From Sulfopaludibacter sp963815475 (GTDB taxonomy: Bacteria > Acidobacteriota > Terriglobia > Bryobacterales > Bryobacteraceae): a stretch of DNA of 64,000 bases. The position numbers were made by a program, and so were the translations under genes. The notes under the pieces are model-generated. The model was given only the letters and a program-made list of their open reading frames with translations, was not told the DNA's origin and did no database searches. Of this stretch, positions 58,603 through 64,000 are shown piece by piece. Numbering within the stretch: position 1 is the stretch's first letter; each line of letters starts with the position of its first letter. The stretch lies in assembly GCA_963815475.1 (NCBI GenBank), contig CAWFHD010000003.1, positions 6,572,001 through 6,636,000 of the forward strand. The letters run 5' to 3'.

Positions 58603-60684
58603 TTGCCTAGCATCAGCATCACGAACAACACCACGCTCAATATCGTGGCGACATCGGCGGATACCAACGCGACACTGAATCGTTATCTGATCAACGACCT
58701 TAAGTTCCTGGTACTGGGTAAACCCGGCCTGACGGCTAACAGCCTCGTGGCGGATTTGGACCCAAACGGTTTTCCGCTGACAGCGGGCGCAACCGGAGCG
58801 AGCTCGTTTGCCCTGAAAGGAACGTCGCTGGACGTGTCCGTTGACGCCTCGGCGTCGCTGGGACTGCTCAAGGGCGACGACATGATGGATTTTTGGGACT
58901 CCTCCCAATTGCCTCACGACCCGGCGGTCACGGCTCTGGTTTCATTCGAGATCGAGGGAATACTGAGTGCAGGAGATTCCGCAACCGTGGACGACTTCTG
59001 CTTCGGAATCTCTAAAGGGGAAACGGTGACCTTAACCAGTTTCTGCCCTGCGGCCGCCACCGATTCGTTGGCGGTTGCGGCGAAGCGCAGCATTGCGTCG
59101 CTGACGATTCCGCATGGCGTGGACGATCTGAGAAGCCTGCCGGCAAACGCCATCTGCCGGATTGGAGCGTCGAGTTCGTTGACGTTCACCGCGAGCGTTT
59201 CGTACAACGTGTTGAACAATCCGCTGGCTACCACCACCATTGCGAAGTTGCCCTCTCTTTCCGTCAACGCTAAGGCTGGGGCCACGGTGGAAGCAACAGC
59301 CACTCACACATCCGGCCATACGATCACCATCGCCAAACTGCCGAACGGTCTCTTGCACCTTTCAGTCAGTCTCAAGAAGACGGACGATTTCGAAAGCAGC
59401 CTTACTGTTTCGGCGGGGGTCTCTGGGACGGTGGGCAGTACGGACGCACTCGCCTTTCTGTTGGCTCGCATCAGCCCCAACTCCACGGCCGAGATGGAAA
59501 AGATCCAGAGCGATCTGCCGGTCGCACAGGCACAGGAACTGAGCTGGAATATCAAAACGGCGATCGATGCGGCGCTCAGCAGTTCCCTGCAGGCTTCCTT
59601 AAAGGCGGCGCTGGATGACAAAGAATCGGAAAATCGCATCTTTCTTTACGAGATCGACTTAAGCGCGCTGGACGCGGCAGGCATGGCCGCGATACAGTCC
59701 GCCCTAACTGGGGACTTCACCGCAATCACCCGTCCTCGAGCGGCGTTGCAGGGCGTGAAGGAATTGGATTCTGCCCTTACCACCACTTCAAAGGTCACTC
59801 ACACACTGACCGTCCATCTGCTCGGCATCTTTAACTGGAACAGCACCACCACCTTCATTGAGAAGTCGAAGGTGGATTACACGAAGGATACGCACGAGAT
59901 CGTGCTGTCGGACGAGAAGATTCAGGTTGTAGGCAACAATCTCGATGCCCAAAAGATTCGGGAAGTTGTTTCGAGAGGCATCACACTGACGATTCCGGCA
60001 TCGGCCAATACACCGGAAGCCGAAGATCCAATCCAAATGTTTTTCTTCGACCGCCAGGCATCCACCAATTCGTCCAGCATGACGCAATTCACAAATGCGC
60101 TCACGGCGACGGGTGTCTCCGCGGCGGGCAGCGCCCAGTCTTTGCTTCGCCAAGGGCTAAAGCACTATGGGAGTTCGTCGCTGTACCTGGGTTTAAGCCT
60201 GACTGCGGCGCAATGCCGGTCGTTGTTCCTCGACAATTCGCAGACTCCCTACCCTTGGACCACCTATGTGCAATATGCGTGCGCTGCGGAGGCCATCATC
60301 CTGGCCGCAGACGCGGACAATGTGGACCGGCTGAAGCTATTCCAGGCGGATATTGACTATTGGAAGCAACTCCAGGATGCCGGAGCCACGCCCAACGTGA
60401 TTCGATTGCTGGCAGACCGGGGTATACGGCAGAACGCCATCGTCGATGTCATTACGATTCTCTGGTGGTCCGGTGCGATGGGGGATTATGCCAAAGCGCT
60501 GGCACATAACCAATCGCTTGTGGATGCTGGCAAGAAGGTCGTAAAGGACGGAACGCTCGGTTTCAATGAGCCATGGTTGGTGCTTGCGACGTGGTTGATG
60601 CTCGGGAAACCCGCTGTCGAGAGTATATTCCATTGCTCGCTGCTCAATCAGGCGACACCGATCGCGCGCACGGCAGGTTCATAG
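58603..60684 (+). CDS. Large protein of unknown family
   Basis: A 693-residue protein with no signal peptide and no clear membrane helix. It starts at a TTG with GGGAGGG upstream. The first 300 residues are Thr/Ser/Ala-rich beta-type sequence (SISITNNTTLNIVATSADTN, VSFEIEGILSAGDSATVDDF). The middle has repeated charged strands and SALDAAGMAAIQSALTGDF. The C-terminal 150 residues are helical (YVQYACAAEAIILAADADNV, RLLADRGIRQNAIVDVITIL). It may be a structural or surface/contractile-system protein. I could not match a family. It is monocistronic. Confidence 0.75.
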   Translation: MPSISITNNTTLNIVATSADTNATLNRYLINDLKFLVLGKPGLTANSLVADLDPNGFPLTAGATGASSFALKGTSLDVSVDASASLGLLKGDDMMDFWDSSQLPHDPAVTALVSFEIEGILSAGDSATVDDFCFGISKGETVTLTSFCPAAATDSLAVAAKRSIASLTIPHGVDDLRSLPANAICRIGASSSLTFTASVSYNVLNNPLATTTIAKLPSLSVNAKAGATVEATATHTSGHTITIAKLPNGLLHLSVSLKKTDDFESSLTVSAGVSGTVGSTDALAFLLARISPNSTAEMEKIQSDLPVAQAQELSWNIKTAIDAALSSSLQASLKAALDDKESENRIFLYEIDLSALDAAGMAAIQSALTGDFTAITRPRAALQGVKELDSALTTTSKVTHTLTVHLLGIFNWNSTTTFIEKSKVDYTKDTHEIVLSDEKIQVVGNNLDAQKIREVVSRGITLTIPASANTPEAEDPIQMFFFDRQASTNSSSMTQFTNALTATGVSAAGSAQSLLRQGLKHYGSSSLYLGLSLTAAQCRSLFLDNSQTPYPWTTYVQYACAAEAIILAADADNVDRLKLFQADIDYWKQLQDAGATPNVIRLLADRGIRQNAIVDVITILWWSGAMGDYAKALAHNQSLVDAGKKVVKDGTLGFNEPWLVLATWLMLGKPAVESIFHCSLLNQATPIARTAGS

Positions 60685-61026
60685 CGCAACAACAGGTAGA
60701 ACCCGATCGGTCGTCGCTCTTTCTTATGGCGCTACAGCCCTGCGCCGGAGTTTGGCCGCTGAACCGGCTCCTCCCGTGAGTCCCGCACCGACATTTCTGG
60801 CGAAAATTTGACATTTGTGAGCGGCTGCTTGAGAAATTCTGGCCGATAAGGATGGAACAGCCGCCGTAGGCCGCGGCCGGAGGTAGTACGACTTCTGGAG
60901 AGTAAGAGTGCGCGTTCTGCGGCAAATATTTGAAAGTAAACCCGGTTACATCCAAGGAACACGGGACTCGATTGGCTTTATGAATACCGCAGTGACAGAT
61001 TTCAGCCACACACCAGGGATAGTTTG
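60685..61026. other. Intergenic region before the thioredoxin-like gene
   Basis: About 340 bp with no supported gene. A TTGACA at 60807-60812 has no convincing -10 partner at the right distance. No repeat copy is present. Confidence 0.5.
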
Positions 61027-61668
61027 ATGAAACTCCGCAGCACACTCATGCAATGTCTATGGCTGGGCGCATCCCTCTTGTGCGCAGGCGGCCTGCTGGT
61101 GGGCGGACGTGCTCTCATGCTCTATGAGGGGACGCCGGGCATGCAGGCAATCGCGCCTGAAACATGGCCGCCGGGCAGTCCGATTCGTCGACCGCAAGAC
61201 AGGTACTTGCTGGTGATGCTGGCGCATCCTGATTGTCCATGCACACGTGCCAGCCTGGATGAAATGGCGGAGTTGATGGCCCGACTGGACGGAAAGGTGG
61301 CCGGTTTAGTGATATTCTCCAAGCCCGAATCTCAAGCGGCCGATGTCCGGAATTCGAGCCTCTGGTCAGCGGCCGCGCGCATTCCCAACGTTTCCGCTTA
61401 CCACGATCCTGACGGATCGCTCACCCTGCAACTTGGCGGGTTCGTTTCTGGCCAAGTCGAACTCTACGATTTGCGCGGGCATCTCGCCTTCAGTGGAGGG
61501 ATTACCGCTGGCCGTGGCCATGTCGGCGACAATCCGGGGGTTGACGCCGTCCGAGATCTGGTTCTGCGCGGACCGTCTCCGCATGTAGTCCATACACCCG
61601 TCTTCGGGTGTTCCCTGCATAACCCAAATTCTGAGCTCTTGAAAGACGATTTGTCGTGGAAAAAGTAA
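61027..61668 (+). CDS. Exported thioredoxin-like (RedB-like) protein
   Basis: A 213-residue protein. An N-terminal hydrophobic segment (CLWLGASLLCAGGLLVGG) predicts export or membrane anchoring. The core has LLVMLAHPDCPCTRASLDEM with a CPC in place of the usual CxxC, then VAGLVIFSKPE and LYDLRGHLAFSGGITAGRGH, the pattern of a thioredoxin-fold RedB-type protein. C-terminal PVFGCSLHN adds another Cys. Redox activity is uncertain because CPC is not the classical motif. It overlaps the start of the downstream hybrid kinase by 13 bp, so it may be coupled to it. Confidence 0.75.
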   Translation: MKLRSTLMQCLWLGASLLCAGGLLVGGRALMLYEGTPGMQAIAPETWPPGSPIRRPQDRYLLVMLAHPDCPCTRASLDEMAELMARLDGKVAGLVIFSKPESQAADVRNSSLWSAAARIPNVSAYHDPDGSLTLQLGGFVSGQVELYDLRGHLAFSGGITAGRGHVGDNPGVDAVRDLVLRGPSPHVVHTPVFGCSLHNPNSELLKDDLSWKK

Positions 61669-63968
61669 GGCCCCACACCACAGAAGTAATGATTAACGAG
61701 CGTGCCGAGGAGCTGTTTCAGGCTCATCGCCGGTCAATCTATTGCCGGACCGACAAGCTATTCGCCTGGTTGATGTGCTGCCAATGGCTCGCCGCAATCG
61801 GCGCCGCATTGTGGTTAACGCCTCAAACCTGGGCCGGTCAATACAGCAAGGTGCACATTCATGTCTGGATGGCCTTGATCGGAGGCGGACTGATCACATT
61901 GATACCCGTAGCGCTTGCCTGCTGGCGCACCGGGCTGCCGATTACCCGCTACACGATTGCCGGATGTCAGATGCTGATGTCGGCTCTGCTCATCGATCTT
62001 ACGGGCGGACGCGTCGAGACGCACTTCCACATCTTCGGCTCCCTGGCATTCCTGGCCTTCTATCGTGACTGGCGAGTCTTCATTCCAGCTACGACTGTGG
62101 TTGCGGCGGACCATTTCCTTCGCGGCGCCTTTCTGCCACAATCCGTCTTCGGCGTTCTGGCGGCCAGTTGGTGGCGCTGGATAGAGCACGCTGGTTGGGT
62201 GATCTTTGAAGACGTATTTCTGATCCGCTCGTGCTGTCAAAGCGTGCAGGAGATGCGCGACATTGCCAGGCAGCGCGCCCAACTGGAATCCACCAATGCG
62301 CTCGTGGAAGGTCGTGTGCACGAGCGAACGGCAGAACTGGAACAAAGCCAAAAGAAACTTCTCGAAGCAAAAGAAGCTGCGGAGGCGGCGAGCCAGGCAA
62401 AGAGCATGTTCCTCGCCACGATGAGCCACGAAATCCGAACGCCGATGAACGGCATCTTAGGGATGACCGAATTATTATCGGATACCGAATTGAGCGCCGA
62501 GCAGCGTGACCACCTTGGTCTGGTGCATCTATCCGCCGAATCGTTGCTGGCGGTCATCAACGACATTCTCGACTTCTCCAAGATTGAAGCGGGGAGATTG
62601 GATTTTGAGGAAGTGCCTTTCGACTTGCGGCAGAGCTTGGGCGAGGCAATGAAAACATTCGGATTCCGGGCTCAGCAAAAGGGACTGGAATTGATTTACG
62701 ACGTGCAGCCCGGAGTTCCGGAATTCCTGGTTGGGGATGCGGGGCGGCTTCGCCAGGTGTTGGTGAACCTGGTTGGCAACGCAATCAAGTTCACGGAACA
62801 GGGAGAGATATTTGTAAGTCTCGAAGAGGAGTCAAGGTCTGAGGACGCTATCGTCCTGCGCTTCCTGGTTAAAGACACCGGTATCGGCATTCCGCTCGCC
62901 AAACAAAAGACCATATTCGACGCATTCGCGCAGGCTGACGGTTCGATGACGCGAAAGTATGGAGGCACGGGACTTGGATTGGCCATTTGCAGGCGGTTGG
63001 TGACCCTGATGGGCGGCCAGATAGGGGTCACCAGCGATCCCAATACCGGTAGCATCTTCCATTTCACCGCTCGCCTGAAGATCGCGAGCGTCGGCATCCG
63101 AAAGTCAGAGCCGCTGGCGATTGGCCAGCTTTGCGATTTGCCGGTGCTGATTGTAGATGACAACTATACGAACCGCCGTGTGCTCGAAGGAATCTTGAGC
63201 CGTTGGGGGATGAAGGTTACCACCGCGGATGGGGGCCGGACGGCCCTATTGGCGTTGGCGCAGGCTCAAAGTGCGGGAAAGCCGTTCGCGCTGATCCTTT
63301 TAGACGGGCAAATGCCCGAGATGGATGGATTTCAACTGGCGGCCCGGATCCGTACCAGCCCCGGTATGACGGGGTCCACTATAATGATGTTGACCTCGGC
63401 GGACCAGATGGGTGATGCCTCCCGCTGCCGCGATCTGGGCGTCGCAGCGTATCTCGTGAAGCCGATCCGCCAGACCGAGTTGTTCTCAGCATTCTGCAGG
63501 GTTCTCAACAAATCTGCGCAGATTTCGACGGCGTCTGCACGCAATGACGTGAAAGTCACCTCGCCTCTGTGTCGCCTCCTGGTGGCTGAGGACAATCGGG
63601 TGAATCAGACGATCGCTGTGCGACTATTGGAAAAACACGGGTACTCGGTGACCGTGGCGGACGACGGAATTGCGGCTCTGCAGGCGTTGAAGGACAATCA
63701 ATTTGACTTGGTTTTAATGGATGTTCAAATGCCGAACATGGACGGCTTTGAGGCTACAGCCCGTATTCGCCGCGAGGAAAGAGAGAATGGGCAGCATATG
63801 CCGATCGTCGCCATGACTGCTCACGCACTCAAAGGCGATGAGGAGCGATGTCTTGCGGCAGGCATGGATGCCTATGTATCCAAACCGATTCGAATCGGCG
63901 AACTCCTTGCCACGATTGAAAAGGTGACTGGCCAGCGAAAAGAGGCAGATGTAGTGGCCAAGATCTAA
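61656..63968 (+). CDS. Membrane hybrid histidine kinase with two receivers
   Basis: A 770-residue sensor kinase. The first 190 residues hold about five or six hydrophobic segments with GGRVETHFHIFGSLAFLAFY, RDWRVFIPATTVVAADHFLR, an N-terminal membrane sensor seen in other Acidobacteria and Proteobacteria kinases. After a coiled coil (205-245) comes HisKA with phospho-His258 in TMSHEIRTPMNG, then an HATPase (LVNLVGNAIKFT, DTGIGIP, GTGLGLAICRRL), and two receivers: about 495-610 (IVDDNYTNRR, LLDGQMPEMDG) and about 640-755 (VAEDNRVNQT, LMDVQMPNMDG). It starts at GTG 61656, overlapping the previous gene; ATG 61689 is an alternative. No Hpt domain is present. Confidence 0.92.
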   Translation: MEKVRPHTTEVMINERAEELFQAHRRSIYCRTDKLFAWLMCCQWLAAIGAALWLTPQTWAGQYSKVHIHVWMALIGGGLITLIPVALACWRTGLPITRYTIAGCQMLMSALLIDLTGGRVETHFHIFGSLAFLAFYRDWRVFIPATTVVAADHFLRGAFLPQSVFGVLAASWWRWIEHAGWVIFEDVFLIRSCCQSVQEMRDIARQRAQLESTNALVEGRVHERTAELEQSQKKLLEAKEAAEAASQAKSMFLATMSHEIRTPMNGILGMTELLSDTELSAEQRDHLGLVHLSAESLLAVINDILDFSKIEAGRLDFEEVPFDLRQSLGEAMKTFGFRAQQKGLELIYDVQPGVPEFLVGDAGRLRQVLVNLVGNAIKFTEQGEIFVSLEEESRSEDAIVLRFLVKDTGIGIPLAKQKTIFDAFAQADGSMTRKYGGTGLGLAICRRLVTLMGGQIGVTSDPNTGSIFHFTARLKIASVGIRKSEPLAIGQLCDLPVLIVDDNYTNRRVLEGILSRWGMKVTTADGGRTALLALAQAQSAGKPFALILLDGQMPEMDGFQLAARIRTSPGMTGSTIMMLTSADQMGDASRCRDLGVAAYLVKPIRQTELFSAFCRVLNKSAQISTASARNDVKVTSPLCRLLVAEDNRVNQTIAVRLLEKHGYSVTVADDGIAALQALKDNQFDLVLMDVQMPNMDGFEATARIRREERENGQHMPIVAMTAHALKGDEERCLAAGMDAYVSKPIRIGELLATIEKVTGQRKEADVVAKI

Positions 63969-63989
63969 GACGGCTGGCAGCGGCCGTCT
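63968..63989 (+). terminator. Possible hairpin after the hybrid kinase
   Basis: AGACGGC and GCCGTCT form a 7-bp stem with an 8-nt loop right after the stop codon. No T tract follows, so termination is uncertain. Confidence 0.35.
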
Positions 63990-64000
63990 CTATCAGATCC

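Noticed and set aside
60644..61045. 133-codon minus-strand frame before the thioredoxin-like gene
   Set aside because: Composition is Cys/Ser-rich without pattern, overlapping intergenic and coding sequence on the other strand.
1..64000. CRISPR array, prophage or insertion sequence
   Set aside because: No regularly spaced identical repeats, no Cas, integrase or transposase sequence was found.

Overview
The window comes from a GC-rich bacterium, most likely an Acidobacteriota of the Solibacter/Bryobacter type. This placement is inferred. It rests on an 870-residue duplicated-permease protein of the acidobacterial ADOP type (30.1-32.7 kb), a decayed sigma factor resembling the acidobacterial TIGR02999 subfamily (52 kb), secreted S9 peptidases, beta-propeller lipoproteins, and abundant two-component and PP2C signalling. 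No plasmid, phage or CRISPR genes are visible. The only RNA gene I can support is tRNA-Ser(GGA) at 26.1 kb.

Layout. 0-4.1 kb: O-methyltransferase end, an MFS transporter, and a divergent Tat-exported GH28-like beta-helix enzyme. 4.2-11.5 kb (minus): one seven-gene signalling operon that joins a partner-switch module (REC-PP2C phosphatase, RsbW-like kinase, STAS antagonist) to a chemosensory module (hybrid CheA, CheW, CheB, CheR) with no receptor or CheY. A large membrane hybrid kinase lies just upstream. 14.8-17.5 kb: an SDR, a TetR regulator and an alpha/beta hydrolase with two TetR-type palindromes; this block abuts a truncated LigD, whose polymerase domain is followed by convergent Ku (NHEJ). 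19.8-24.2 kb: an inactive trypsin-like protein fused to TonB C-terminal domains, and a three-gene operon of a multi-receiver regulator, a small membrane protein and a PilZ-DnaJ fusion, preceded by 19-bp direct repeats. 24.4-38 kb: outer-membrane barrel, DUF4239-like protein, tRNA-Ser, two beta-propeller/S9 secreted proteins, ADOP permease, Ldh-type dehydrogenase, pyruvate carboxylase and a CPBP protease.

38-49.7 kb: a frameshifted PP2C, a DJ-1 fragment, MsrA, and an iron-uptake pair (TonB-dependent receptor and PiuC-like hydroxylase) behind Fur-like boxes and a structured leader. Then comes a minus-strand operon running from an ECF sigma factor through its anti-sigma factor to three exported proteins (TIMP-like, cupredoxin-like, YVTN propeller). 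49.7-58.5 kb is a decayed stretch: HAD fragment, HEPN-like gene, sigma-factor pseudogene, and ADH and SDR genes each broken by one base, mixed with intact genes. 58.6-64 kb: a 693-residue protein I do not recognise, a thioredoxin-like exported protein and a second membrane hybrid kinase.

Several otherwise well-conserved genes (cheB, a PP2C, ADH, SDR and others) are interrupted by what looks like a single-base change. The sequence alone cannot say whether this is decay or residual assembly error. All domain calls come from reading motifs by eye; no database search was run.
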